Part shown: piece after piece, positions 24,861 through 35,659 of the stretch | Layout of the letters: every line of letters starts with the position of its first letter | Position numbering within the stretch: position 1 is the stretch's first letter | Assembly: GCF_036850765.1 (NCBI RefSeq) | Contig: NC_089495.1 | Location: forward strand, 194,325,847-194,389,846 | DNA: 64,000 nt | Source of the DNA: Saccopteryx bilineata | Lineage: Eukaryota; Chordata; Mammalia; Chiroptera; Emballonuridae | Direction of reading: 5' to 3' | Made by a program: the position numbers and the translations under genes | Notes under the pieces: generated by a model | What the model saw: only the letters and a program-made list of their open reading frames with translations | Told to the model about the DNA's origin: nothing | The model's database searches: none

Positions 24861-25850
24861 GTTGAACTGGCGTGGGGAGAGCGGGAGTGGGGATTGAGCC
24901 CCTCACCTTCACTCACTCTTCTCAGTGCCTGAAATTCCTCCCTTAAAGTGGCTTTGCTGTCCCCTGTAAACACCCACATTAAACCATTATTCATCATTAT
25001 TGCTTGAGTAGGAGTTAGTCCCTCAGATCCTTTCTTGCCGAAAGCAGGATCTGATGGAGGGAGGGGAGGAGAGAGATGGATGGATCTGGGCGCTGCATGC
25101 GGGCCCAGGAGGCCGATGGAGTGCTGTTTCAGACTCTGCGAAAAGGTTTTCTGGGGGAATGTGGAGACACCAAAGGCAAGTTCAGAGGGGTTGTGACCCT
25201 GCCCAAAGTCACATGGGGCACTCCAAGCAAGGGTCTCTGGGACTCCAGTGCTCCACCCCTGAAAGGGGGTGCAGAGGGACTAGCCTGAGATCCAAGGGCC
25301 TTCCCTGGGCTCCTGCTTTGGGCCGCAAGGCCTCCCTGTGCTGCTGGGGGAGGCACGAGCAGCGGTGGCAGGCTGGGCGCTGGACAATGCGCCCAGGGGC
25401 CTGGATCCTGGGGGCTCTTGAAGACTTCCTCCAGAAGGGCCTGCTCCGCCTCTTGGGTGAGGGACGGCTAGGGGTGTGATGGGCTGGAGCGACTGTCAGC
25501 CAGGGAAGGGGAAGCGGCTCTTAAGGTTCTTGCTCCGGTGGGCGTGGGGCTGGTGGAGTAGCCGTGGGAGGAGCCTGTGAGGGGCTGGGAGAGGCGTGGG
25601 GACTGGGAGCAGACGGGAGAGTAGAGGTGCGAGATAGGAGCTGGAAGGAAGGCTGGGGGCTGGGGTGTGGGGGAGGAGGCAAGACTACTTCACTGTGGTC
25701 CTTCAGCCAGTTACCATCGTGTGTCACTGTCCTGTCATGTTTGTCCCACCCTGCACAGTGCCAGGCACACGGTAGGCGGGCAAAATATAGACTCCACCTG
25801 CCTTGCCCTCACACGGAGCCTCCTCCGATGTTCTCTTGTTTCTCTTGTAG

Positions 25851-26254
25851 GCTCCTGGTCTGGACAGCCCTTAGTCCTCTAAGAATCCGAGAATTTGCGG
25901 GACCCCACCAGTACCCCCCTGCGCAAGGACCATGGTGCACACCGCGCTCGGGAGCTGCGCCGGCACTGCCTGGTGATACGGCCGCGGAGGCTCGAGGGGG
26001 GCGCGGACGCGGACCCCGGAGGCCGTCCATGCCCGGCGTGCGGCCGCGCCCCCTTCCCCTCCAGCCCCGCGCCCCCGTGGCTGGGTGGCATTCAGGGGCC
26101 CGGGCCTGTCCGGGTGCCCCGTCGGGGGCGGCGCCCCGGCGGCTGAGCTGAGGCCACCATGTGACGTGGCGCAGCTTCGTGGTGCCACCCGAGCGTCAAC
26201 TCCCTGGTGCCTCCTGTCGTCCATGCTCCTCGGCCCCTCCCGCGCAGGCCAAGC
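25851..26254 (+). promoter_or_regulatory. CDH22: Candidate CDH22 5'UTR exon / CpG-rich leader with upstream ATGs
   Basis: A good splice acceptor (TGTTTCTCTTGTAG-like tract ending at 25850) precedes a CpG-rich leader that runs without a stop signal for splicing into the coding exon. Within it lie upstream ATGs at 25932 (14 codons), 26029 (40 codons), 26159 (start followed at once by a stop) and 26223. The last has the peptide [11 protein letters not shown], and its TGA overlaps the CDH22 ATG at 26255. A second plausible acceptor, CCCTCCCGCGCAG, ends at 26248; if that one is used, the upstream ATGs are not in the mature mRNA. The transcription start is unknown. Confidence 0.45.
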
Positions 26255-26512
26255 ATGAGGCCCCGGCCCGACGATCGGGGGCTGGCGGGAGCCGCGCTGT
26301 CGCCCACGCTGCTGCTGTTACTGCTGCTGCTGCTGCCGCCGCTGCCACCGCTGCTGGGGCGCCTGTGGGCGGCAGGCACGCCAGCGCCTGCGGCGTCTGC
26401 GATCCCTCAGGACGGCGCGCTGAGCGCGGGCCGCGTGAAGCGCGGCTGGGTTTGGAACCAGTTCTTCGTGGTGGAGGAGTACACGGGCACCGAGCCCCTG
26501 TACGTAGGCAAG
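26255..26512 (+). CDS. CDH22: CDH22 first coding exon: signal peptide, propeptide, start of EC1
   Basis: It encodes residues 1-86 of the type II cadherin CDH22. Residues 10-40 form the signal peptide, with nine leucines in a row (19-27), coded by eight CTG and one TTA. A very short propeptide follows, ending in RVKR at 60-63, a furin site; the mature chain starts at 64 with GWVWNQF. Its tryptophans at 65 and 67 are the two adhesion tryptophans that type II cadherins swap between partner cells. The ATG at 26255 has A at -3 (moderate context). The GTG at 26207 that is also open is not a start. The exon ends AAG|gtaaag (phase 0). Confidence 0.93.
26305..26345 (+). repeat. Leucine-codon (CTG)n tract in the signal peptide
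   Basis: Positions 26309-26335 are nine leucine codons, CTG except for one TTA. Length changes here would alter only the hydrophobic core of the signal peptide. Confidence 0.85.
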
Positions 26513-26759
26513 GTAAAGTGGGACCCCGCACCCGCTGTCCCGTGCCCAGGACTGTGGTGACACTCACTGGTAGACAGACGCAAGGGACCTCAATTCCCCT
26601 CCCCTTAGGTGCCAGTGCCTGGTCCCAATTGGCCTGGCCTGGGTCAGGCACCAGGATCAGGCATGCAGCTTTCCTTCCCGGCCCCACGCCTTTCTCTTTC
26701 CCTCTCCTTTTGCCTTTTAGAGCAGAGTGCTAGGGGGTAAGCCCAGTCCATCTCACAGC

Positions 26760-27320
26760 TAGATGTATCTAGAATGTAGAAACAAATTTGCAAATCTGAA
26801 CATACCCCACACATACTCTCCCCACCCACCCTGCTTTAAATTCCTTAGTAGCTTCCCGTGCACTTGGGGACAAATCCAAATTCCATCCCCTCGCCTACAA
26901 AGGTGTGGCTCCCCACTCCTGAGTTTGAGCCACAAAGCCCCAGTGCCCTCTGACTGTTCCCTGCACCCCATGTTCCTGCCACTGGCCACTTTGCCAAGGT
27001 TGTTTCCTCCCCGGAACTGTTCCATGCTGCTGCTGCTTTATACTCACGCTCAAGTCTCTGCTCAATTGCCACCTCCTCCGAGAAGCCGTCCTTACCACAC
27101 CAGGCTAGGAGAAGATGCCAATATATGGCCATCCCTCCCTGTTATGTGCCCTCTGATGTGCCATATCTTTCCTTCATAACATTTAATTATGCATGTGTTT
27201 GTTTGATTATGCATTTAATGTGTCTTTCCTCTTAGACTGTGTTTGTTTTGCTCACCAGTAAATCCCCAGTGCCTAATGCAGACATTGCTCACAAATTGTT
27301 CGTTAAATGAATGAATGAGT
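26760..27320 (+). mobile_element. L2 LINE 3' fragment
   Basis: The wording AATTGCCACCTCCTCCGAGA and TTTAATTATGCATGTGTTTG is that of the L2 3' end, with a (TGAA)-like tail at 27305. There is no intact frame. Confidence 0.6.
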
Positions 27321-27598
27321 GAAAGCTGCTTTCTCAGACTCTGATGGTGAATGTGGTTGAAGATCTATGCCCCTGATGTGTAAGGAGCTCAGGTCTTTTG
27401 TTCATCCATTCGGTCCCTGAGCCTCCCACGGATGTGACACTGGAGAGGCGGCCTCTGCCATTTGGGGGCTCCCCAGAGTGGCAGAGACACTTGGTGCATA
27501 AAAAACTTCACAGGTCAGCACCTGGTATTGAGCAGGCATTCAATAAATGGTATCTGTTGGCTGGCTTCATGGAGGAGAAAACATCTGAGCTGGTTTTT

Positions 27599-27792
27599 GG
27601 GGTTTGTTTTTTATTTAAGATTTTATTTATTGATTTTATGGGGGGTGAGGGAGACAAGAAGTAGTTGCTTCACTCTAGCTGTTCATTGGTTGCTTGTCGT
27701 GTATACGTTGACTGAGCAAACCCAGGATTTTGAACCGGCAACCTCAGCATTGCAGGTCAGCACTCTGTCTACTGCGCCACCACAGGTCCGGC
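27599..27792 (-). mobile_element. tRNA-derived SINE, antisense
   Basis: The + strand ends GCGCCACCACAGGTCCGGCC, the reverse of the SINE head. The flanks repeat CTGAGCTGGTTTTT and CTGAGCTGGATTTT (27585 and 27793), a 14-bp duplication with one mismatch. The A-box-like and B-box-like parts are diverged. Confidence 0.75.
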
Positions 27793-28449
27793 CTGAGCTG
27801 GATTTTAATGTATGAGTGGGAGTTCATCAGCCTGATGGGAAAGAGGGCATAACCTAGGCAAAGACCCGGAGTCCTGAAGGAGCCCGGCTTATTTGGAGAC
27901 TTGTCAGTTGTTGGGGTGTTGAGGTGGACGGTGTGTGTAGGACGTGAAAAGCAGGTTAATACCCAGGGAGAGAGTGCTCTGGCTTCTGCTAAGGCCAATC
28001 AGCTTTCCAGGAAGTTTAATCAGCAGAGATGGGAGCATTTCCTGTGTGCTGAAATTTGGGTCTGAGAATTGGGAGACTGCCCAAGCTGCTCAGTTTGGGG
28101 CTTGGGGCTCAGGGATCAGGAACCTAGACAAGGACGGGAGGAGAGCTTTGATGTAAACCTTTCCATTTGCCTGGCAGGAAACCCAGATTCACTCTCATCT
28201 AGATACAGTTATCCCTGGTCCTCAGCTCTTCCTCCCTTCCCCCTCCCCCCATACACGTTGGTCCCTGCAACTAAGCAAAGTGAGGATTTGATGGCTGGAG
28301 CTCAGAGAGGTTCGTGTCCTTGTTCAAGCACACTAGTGGCAGAACCTAAGACTCCTGACTCCTAGCCAGGGCTGTGAGATGGTGGAACTGGTAGAATGGG
28401 GTGAGGGCATTGGGAAGGGGAACCAGTCAGTGCCAGCTAGACAATACTA

Positions 28450-28650
28450 ATGGTGAGATAACCAAGAATGCAGACTTTGGAATCAGACACACCTGACTTC
28501 AAGGCCTATTTCTGCTAACCCATGAACCGTATTACCTTAAACAAGTCACTTTACCTCTCTGATCAATGTCTTCATCTGTAAAAGTGGGCTAAGAGAGCTT
28601 GCTGGCTAGGGCTGTTGACAGGATTAAAGAAGAAAACTGAGCATGTAAAG
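28450..28650 (+). repeat. MIR SINE split by an hAT element
   Basis: It reads AAACAAGTCACTTTACCTCT and ATGTCTTCATCTGTAAAAG in MIR order. It stops where an hAT element was inserted; the MIR remainder after the element is too short to place. Confidence 0.65.
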
Positions 28651-28963
28651 CAGGGGTCCCCAAACTTTTTACACAGGGGGCCAGTTCACTGTCCCTCAGA
28701 CCATTGGAGGGCCGGACTATAAAAAAAACTATGAACAAATCCCTATGCACACTGCACATATCTTATTTTAAAGTAAAAAAACAAAACGGGAACAAATACA
28801 ATATTTAAAATAAAGAACAAGTAAATTTAAATCAACAAACTGACCAGTATTTCAATGGGAACTATGTTCCTCTCACTGACCACCAATGAAAGAGGTGCCC
28901 CTTCCGGAAGTGCGGCGGGGGCCGGATAAATGCGGCCCGTGGGCCGTAGTTTGGGGACCCCTG
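28651..28963. mobile_element. hAT non-autonomous DNA transposon (313 bp)
   Basis: The inverted ends are perfect over 16 bases, CAGGGGTCCCCAAACT on the left and the complement on the right. The flanks carry an 8-bp near-duplication, ATGTAAAG and ACGTAAAG (one mismatch), which is the hAT hallmark. The AT-rich interior has no transposase. The sequence is clean enough to be a fairly young copy. Confidence 0.9.
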
Positions 28964-29859
28964 ACGTAAAGTGTCCTGGCTGCAGCCTAGTTTTGCTTGT
29001 TTATTGTTGTTTTCTCATCATTTCTATATGGAGCACTTAACTCTTAAACTACAAGGTAGAAATCATTGGTTCAGAAAGGGCAAAGTCATAGAAGGGCCAA
29101 GTGGCTTGGGCAGGATTTGAACCTGTGTGTGTTGGAAGCCAGTCTCAGGCTGATTCTCCAGACCTCTCTGGGACCTGGGAGAAGGACTTTGGAAAACCCC
29201 AGAGCGACAGAGAAGGACTCAGAAACATCTGCCTAAACATCAGCTCAGATGGTCTCAGGCATCCAGCCCTGTGGCCTGCCCGGTGGCTAGGGCTCTGAGA
29301 AGGCCTCCCCCTCCTCCAACCACATCTCAGCTCAGAGAAACCGCTGACTCACCGCTGTTCCTGCATCCATCCAGCCATTATCATCTCAGCAGCACGAGCC
29401 TAACCCGACCTCATCTCCTAGAACCAGTCAGTCAGCGGTGGGAAGGCCCTAGTCAGTTCCTTCATTATAAAATGGGGAAACTGAGGCCAGAGGCACACAT
29501 ATCATACCAAGGTCAGGCAACATGGTGACAGAATCAACCCATTGGCCGGTTCTCCTGACACCAGCTCCCCGCCCAATGCAACTGAACTGACTATTCTGTG
29601 TGAACGTCTGCTGTGACACAGTCCGGGATCTTTCTTCCCACAGCAGCCTCTCACAACATCCCTGCTGCTGTCGGGACTATGTCTTCCTCCCCCCTCACCA
29701 TCTGTATGCAGCCCCCTCCTCAATTACTTTAAAGGCCACCTCCAGAAAAGCACTCTGTGCCGGGAAGAAAGAGAAGTTTCCATCTCTTTGCAAACATTTG
29801 CTCAAAGCGCATTTTCTTATGAAAGGGGGTATGACGTGTGGTTGGGGGGTGGGGGCAAC

Positions 29860-30085
29860 TGGAGCCACACTGCTGGGACTCGGATCCTAGCTCTGCTGCC
29901 GTTGTCTCCGACTTGGCGCTTGTTATTGAACAGCTCTGTGCCTCAGTTTCCTTATCTGTCGAGTGAGGCTGTTCCTGGTACCCCCTCAAAGGGTTGTGAG
30001 GAGGATTCAGTGAGTGAGCATATGTCAGGAACCCGGAAGAGCCCCTGGCATGGGCTCAGTATTAGCTTATATTATCATAGGTCTC
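29860..30085 (+). repeat. MIR SINE
   Basis: The core is CCTCAGTTTCCTTATCTGTC and the tail AGGATTCAGTGAGTGAGC. The head includes CGGATCCTAGCTCTGC. Confidence 0.7.
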
Positions 30086-30302
30086 TCCTGATAGTTCCAC
30101 CTCCTTGAGAATCCCATCTACTCAGACACTACAAACCTTGCTCTAAACCCCGAAAGCTTCTTGGCAACCCGATGTCTGCGTTTCTCACCACAGAGTGGAG
30201 GGAGGTGGTCTCTAGCCCACCCCTCACTCTAGGGCCTATGAGCTTGGACTTTTTAAAAAACTACCAGTCCCCTTTCTTGTTGAATCTCATGTTTGTTCAG
30301 TG

Positions 30303-30336
30303 GTTGCGTGTGCACACACACATGCGCGCGCGCGCC

Positions 30337-30366
<30 letters not shown>
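30303..30366. repeat. (CA)n / (GC)n alternating purine-pyrimidine tract
   Basis: A CA run, then GCGCGCGCGC, then a second CA run of about 12 units give about 55 bases of almost pure alternation. Confidence 0.9.
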
Positions 30367-30367
<1 letters not shown>

Positions 30368-30839
30368 CCATACACTGGTACTATGCTCTCTCGCTCTCCA
30401 GGGAGAAAGGACTTCACAGTTTCATTTAATTCACTGCTTCCTGGTCCCCTGCCCCAGGGAGCCACTGGGAGCATCTGTCCTTGTCGAATTCCAAAGGTAG
30501 CTTAGCAACAGCACCCTCTCCAGTGAACCCCGGCCCCAACGGTAACCTATTTTACAACCACCTCCTCCATCACTCTTCGCCAAGCTCCTCTCAGCACTGG
30601 CACCTGCAGGAACCGCTGGGCCATGAGGTTGTCACCAAGGCCCCACACCAGCAGCTCCCTGCGATGTCCTGCCCCCTCCACAGCCTGCCCCGCCTCTTCC
30701 CCTCACCTTCTCACAAGACCCACCCTTAAAGCGACCTCCCAACATTTTCATACAATTTGGGTACGTTCTAAATCCCTTTTCCAAATTGTAATTTCCCTGG
30801 AGGTTTCTGTCAGCCGGATGTGGATTTTGTAGGATTTTT

Positions 30840-31215
30840 AATTCTTAAAAAAAAAAAGAAAAAGCTAGCATTATGGGGTCAGCACTCATGACCAACTCCT
30901 GTGGGCGGTGAGATCTATTTTAGATATACGGCAGGATTAACGTGGGGAGGAGAGCAGATTTAATTAAGTTGCTAATATTTAAAGAAAATTGATGAACTCC
31001 TGGTTTACGAGGAGCACAGGCAGGAGCAGACCCCTGATTCTGAGAGAGGCTTTTTATTTGATTTGCTTTCCGTTTAAATCCTGGGCTCGTTTTATTTGCG
31101 TAGCTGCACTGTCCATTTAATTGTCTTTAATAAGGAAAACGTACCTCTGCTCGCATTTAATTTTGATTTAATTAGGAGGAAGTAATTAATGGCCTCATGA
31201 ATCCCGTTTTTCAGC
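30840..31215. promoter_or_regulatory. AT-rich repeat-free block, candidate enhancer in CDH22 intron 1
   Basis: The block has no SINE or LINE wording and holds three TAATTA homeodomain cores (30961, 31169, 31183), several TTTAAT cores and a TTATTTGATTTGC stretch. Its neighbours are GC-rich repeat debris, so the change is abrupt. Function is inferred only. Confidence 0.45.
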
Positions 31216-31309
31216 CCCCCCCCCTCCCAGGGGTGAGAAGCTCTCTCTCATCTGTTTTTCCTGTTGTTTATGATCTAGGGCTGGGGCTCAGGGAGGGGCA
31301 GTCTCCTCC

Positions 31310-31500
31310 CAGGTAGTGGAAAGAACTCAGGACATGGAGTCAGACAGACCTTGGGGCTGTCTCTTGTTAGCTGTGTGACCTTAGGTAGAATATGGACCCT
31401 CTCTGAGCTTCAGTTTGCCAATCTGTACAGCAGGGAAGGAATAATCTGACTCACAGGATCCCTGTGAGATATGAATGAGGTCATGGTGAAGGGTCTGGAA
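31310..31500 (+). repeat. MIR SINE
   Basis: AGCTGTGTGACCTTAGGTAG and GAGCTTCAGTTTGCCAATCT match the MIR core. Confidence 0.7.
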
Positions 31501-32099
31501 GTATGCCCAGTGTCTCTCCTCCCTTGTCTAGTTCGTGCCTACCTGGGATTTAACAGAATGACTGGATCTTCCGGAAATCCCAGAAGACGTTGGGGAATTC
31601 GAATGACAGCTGCATATTTCATTATTCATTTATTCAATGTGTTTGGTGCTGTGCCCTGTGCTCGAAGCTAGGGAGATGGAAACAAAGCCATATGCTTGGC
31701 CCTCAGGGAGCTCGAAATCTCACACTCTCATGTGCAAACACACACACACACATTCAACTCTTCTATTCCCCCTGATTTTCTCTGCAGGTGTTGTCAGGCA
31801 TGGGGAGGTCAGACAGACTAACCAAAGTCAGTCCGTGCCCTTGAGGCCCATGACAGCTGGGAAGACAGACATGTAGCATTGAGGTGTTACAGGGGTGTGT
31901 GCATGGGGCAAGGGGCAGAGCAGGGTGAGGGTTCTTCAAACAAATAGGAGGGCGTCTGAGAGGGCTGCCTGAAGGAGGAGACAAGTTGAATCTATAAGAC
32001 TTCAAGCAGGTATTGGATGATGGCCCTTGTATCTCCAATGGGTCAGGACTTGAGTGACCTTCAAATCTTTCTGAGACAAGAGTGGAAAAAGGAGAGGAA

Positions 32100-32300
32100 G
32101 TGATTCCACATTGAGCACCTACTATGTGCCGGGAGCTTCCACATATGATCTTATGTGTCTTTGAAATGTAGGAAAATACTGTAACATCAGCCCGATCTAC
32201 AGAGAGGAAAACCGAGGCTCCGAGAAGGATTGCCTCTTACCCAGAGCTATGCAACAGGTCAGTGACAAAGCTGAGGCTGCCACCCAACTATTCCTGAAGC
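32100..32300 (-). repeat. MIR SINE, antisense
   Basis: The wording GAGCACCTACTATGTGCCGG then GAGAGGAAAACCGAGGCTCC then TACCCAGAGCTATGCAACAG follows the antisense MIR order. Confidence 0.65.
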
Positions 32301-33264
32301 CAAACCCTGTCACTTTTGCAGATTTGTGATTCAAAGTCCCTTTCCAAATGATGAAATAGAGGCTCAGATTGAAGAGGCCGCTGATGACTGTAGCCTGCCG
32401 AGTACAGGGCAAGAGACTGGCGTCTGGGCCTCTCCCCAAGATGTTCAGCCCAGGGACTGCCCTGCAGCCCACCCCCTCCTCCTTTGCCTCGCTTCCTTAG
32501 CCAGAAACAATGCAAGTGGACTAACCAGGTTCCCAGAAGCTGCAGAAGAACCAACCTGTGCATAGAAGTCAAACAGATCAGGGTCCATCTGAGCCTCTTC
32601 ACCTGGAAAATGGGGATACATTTATGTACACCATAAAGGTAAACCAGATTTCTGTGCCAGGAGGCCTGCAACACGTGTCGAACATGTAGTAAGTAGGTGA
32701 TCAATAAATGAGAGCACCATCCTCCAGCCTCCACTCATAGCTGAAAGTCTTGAGAAATGTCCTCCTAAGATGGGGCCACACACACACCCACTCAACTCCA
32801 GAGCCGGGGCTGAGGCAAACAAGACAGGCAGCCCCAGCTCAGCCCTGATCCTCAGCTCCTAGCTCCTGCCCAGGCCGACTAGCCCCGTCTGTCTCTTCAG
32901 TCCCCAGAGGGTAGCCACTGGGCCCCAGCGTGAACTCTGTGTCATTCTTCATGGAAAACACTGATGACATCACTTCTGGGTCCCACTCCCTCCTCTCCAC
33001 TCCTCACTCGTCAGGGACCCCTGTCCCGGGTCTCGGTTAAAACGTCAAGGGCAGCAGGAACATGAGGGAGACCCAGGAGATAGAAGGAGAAGGAAGCAAT
33101 CCTTTCTCGAGTGGTTAGGTCATTGCGTGTTCTCATTTCATCCTCGCCACACCTACGCCAGGTAGGCCGTGATCTGATTTCTCAGGTGGGAAGACGGGCT
33201 CAGAGAGGTAAAATGAGCAAGTCTGTGGTCACAGCTTTTGTGAGTCATGGAATCAGGGGCTGAT

Positions 33265-33400
33265 TTTCTACCCTCAGCTGTGTGACCAAGCAAATGATTT
33301 CCCCTCTCTGTGCCTCAGTTTTCCCATCTGAGAAATGGAAGAATAATGGTGTTCCACGTGGCAGTGTTGAAGACTAATAAGATTATAGCTGTTAGGCATC
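33265..33400 (+). repeat. MIR SINE fragment
   Basis: The core CCTCTCTGTGCCTCAGTTTT is followed by CCCATCTGAGAAATGGAAGA. The tail is diverged. Confidence 0.65.
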
Positions 33401-33754
33401 CCCTCTCCTATGGTAAATACAGGCACATCTCATTCTGTTGCATTTTGCCCTACTGCACTCCACAGATGTTGTGTTTGTTACAAATCGAAGGCAAGACCCT
33501 TCACCGGCAAAAAAGAAGATGATGCCTCACTTTATAGTGACACTCACTATATTGCGGGGTCTGGAACAGAACCCGCCATGTGTCCGAGGTCTGCCCGTAT
33601 TGCGCACACTGTTCAGATGTGTTTGCTGACAGATTAAGCAGATGCCAGGTCTGATTGGAAAGTAAGTGAAGGGAACAGGTCCACCCTCTCCTGCTGTGTT
33701 TCCTGGGCGGCCGTGGAGGAAAAACATAAACAGCAAACAGCAGAGACAGGTCTC

Positions 33755-34160
33755 CTCATCCCCGGCACTGCTAATGATTCAGGGCTGCCGTTGTGAGATA
33801 ATTTTATTGGGGGCATTAAACTGAGTGATGAGGTTTTTACAATCCAGCCACTTATGAGAAATCTATTAACAGTAACTGGACAGGAAGAAGGCTTCTTGGT
33901 GGAGCCCAGGACAGGCATTAATTGGGGCAATCTATAACAGGATAGGGACCCAGGAAGGTTCCACCAGATGCCTCCATTTACTCCCCGCAATTTCTGCTGA
34001 GAATCAGCAGACTCGCCAAAAAGAGAGAGATGCCCATTAATCGGCTAATGAAATATGAAAATGTTTATGGGCCATTCAATCTTCCAAATGGCACTTCTAT
34101 AATCCACCTTTCAGACACAAACTTCCACCAGTAGAATTTATTCCCTGGCTCCTCCTGGAT
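33755..34160. promoter_or_regulatory. Repeat-free block, candidate enhancer in CDH22 intron 1
   Basis: Some 400 bp without repeat wording, with ATTTTATTGGGGGC, GGCATTAATTGGGGC, CATTAATCGGCTAATG and a AAATATGAAAATGTTTATGG stretch. Such clusters of TAAT cores in an otherwise unique sequence are typical of developmental enhancers. The open frames across it are not protein genes. Confidence 0.4.
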
Positions 34161-35003
34161 GGCAGGGGTGGGCTTTTGTCCCCCTTTGTGACAACTTTAT
34201 TGGCACCTGTTATCCTGCTGAGTGGCCTGGGCATGCGGCATCCTGACCGTGGAAAGGGGACTTGGGATTTTCTCATTCACACCCCATTTCTGTGGAAGCT
34301 TAGAGAGGAGCAGGGACCATCCCAAGGTCACCAGCTTCATCGGATGCATTTTCCTCTTTACAGAGCTGCCTCGGAGATTTGAGCATTGGAGGATAAGGAC
34401 TTAGGTGTTTCTGTTGGGTACAGCAGTCTGTTGGCTGGTTCTTTGCCCAAGAGATCTCCATGCAGTAAAAACAGCCCGGGATCTGGAGCCTAAGAGTGCC
34501 TGGATTAAATCCCAGTTATATATAGCCAACGTTTAGTAATAATATAATAACACAATCGCTACCATTTATTGGACACTTATTATGTCTCGGGCAGGGCTGA
34601 TTTTCAGCTCATTCATGCCAGTGTGGTTGTGCCATTGCCGAGAGAGTGAAAAGCTTCCTATCTGCAGGAAATAGTCTCTCTCCTCTGTTTCGCACCAACT
34701 CCCTCAGCCCCTCAGACTTCTTTGTGATCTGGCAACCACAAGGTTCCTGCCTGGCCCAGCAGGGCCCTGCTGCAGGCACTGCCCTTGCCATGCTGTTAAA
34801 TACTTTTAAATACTGTGTCACGTGGTGCCCGACAGGTGCCAAGGGCCTTGTGTGATCTCAACTCAATTAACCCCCGACACCTGTAGAAGAGAGGTGCTTA
34901 TTATGATCTACAGGTTACAGAGGAGGCGACTGAGGCCCAGAGAGTTGCAGTGAACACACAGGGAGGTGATGCTGCAGCCCAGGCCAGGCTGTAGTGCCTC
35001 TTT

Positions 35004-35144
35004 TTTTAATTTTTAATTGATTTTAGAGAGAAAAAGGGGGTGGGTGAAACATCAATGTGTTCCTGTATGTGCCCTGATCAGGAAACGAACCCACAACTTT
35101 TGCGCAATGTGAGGACGCTTTAACCAACCGAGGGGTCCGGCCGG
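35004..35144 (-). mobile_element. Short tRNA-derived SINE, antisense
   Basis: A T-rich start leads to GAAACGAACCCACAACTTT, a decayed B-box complement, and to GGTCCGGCCGGGG at the head. The flanks share a 16-bp duplication with one mismatch, GGCTGTAGTGCCTCTT and GGCTGTAGTGCTTCTT. Confidence 0.75.
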
Positions 35145-35659
35145 GGCTGTAGTGCTTCTTCCTCCCCCTAGGCTTCTCCTGGGAGGTGTGAGCACAGAGT
35201 GAGAAGGCCAGGCTGTGGACTAGACCAGTTTTTCCATGGAGCAAATCATCCCACTTCCCTAATCCTCAGCAGGAAACTGGAAAAAAAAAAATCTGTAAAA
35301 TCAGAGCAAAACCTACTTTAGTACTTTTTTAAAAAATAAAGAACCCTGAACTAGACAAATGTGTAGATTGCTTAGCACGGTGCCTGGCACCTAGTTAGTG
35401 CCCCCCCTTCCATTTGCACTCCCTTTTCTCCTCTCTCCCTTCATGCCCTATCCCCATCATGTGCCAAGCCCCGAGGCCGGCTCTCCAGATACTGAGATGA
35501 GTAAGACACCAGCCCTGACGTCTGAGGGCTCACAGCCTAGAGAGGTTGGACAGCAGCTTGGAACCTTATTAGAAATGCAAACTGAGGCCTCGTTCCCAGA
35601 CCTACTGAGTCAGAATCTGCATTTTAACAAGCTCCTCAGGTGATTTGCATGCACGGAAG

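Larger units (their letters stand above)
1..25850. other. Upstream / 5'-intron region of CDH22 without a recognisable gene
   Basis: No open frame here has splice signals or a recognisable domain. The stretch holds old L2, MIR and L1 fragments, one mariner-type DNA element, three tRNA-derived SINE copies, several microsatellites, and two or three repeat-poor blocks listed separately. Because a strong splice acceptor ends at 25850, the region may lie inside a 5' intron of CDH22 with a non-coding first exon further left; it could equally be intergenic. I cannot tell these apart from sequence alone. Confidence 0.7.

Noticed and set aside
25564..26151. 195-residue open frame in the CpG-rich region
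   Set aside because: Proline- and arginine-rich chance frame in GC-rich DNA; only its last 40 codons matter, as a possible upstream ORF.
26207..26254. Upstream start of CDH22 at 26207
   Set aside because: The codon is GTG; the ATG at 26255 gives the expected MRPRP start and signal peptide.
26161..26733. 190-residue open frame over the first coding exon
   Set aside because: It is a different frame over a GC-rich exon and intron 1; the real frame of CDH22 is supported by splicing and family motifs.
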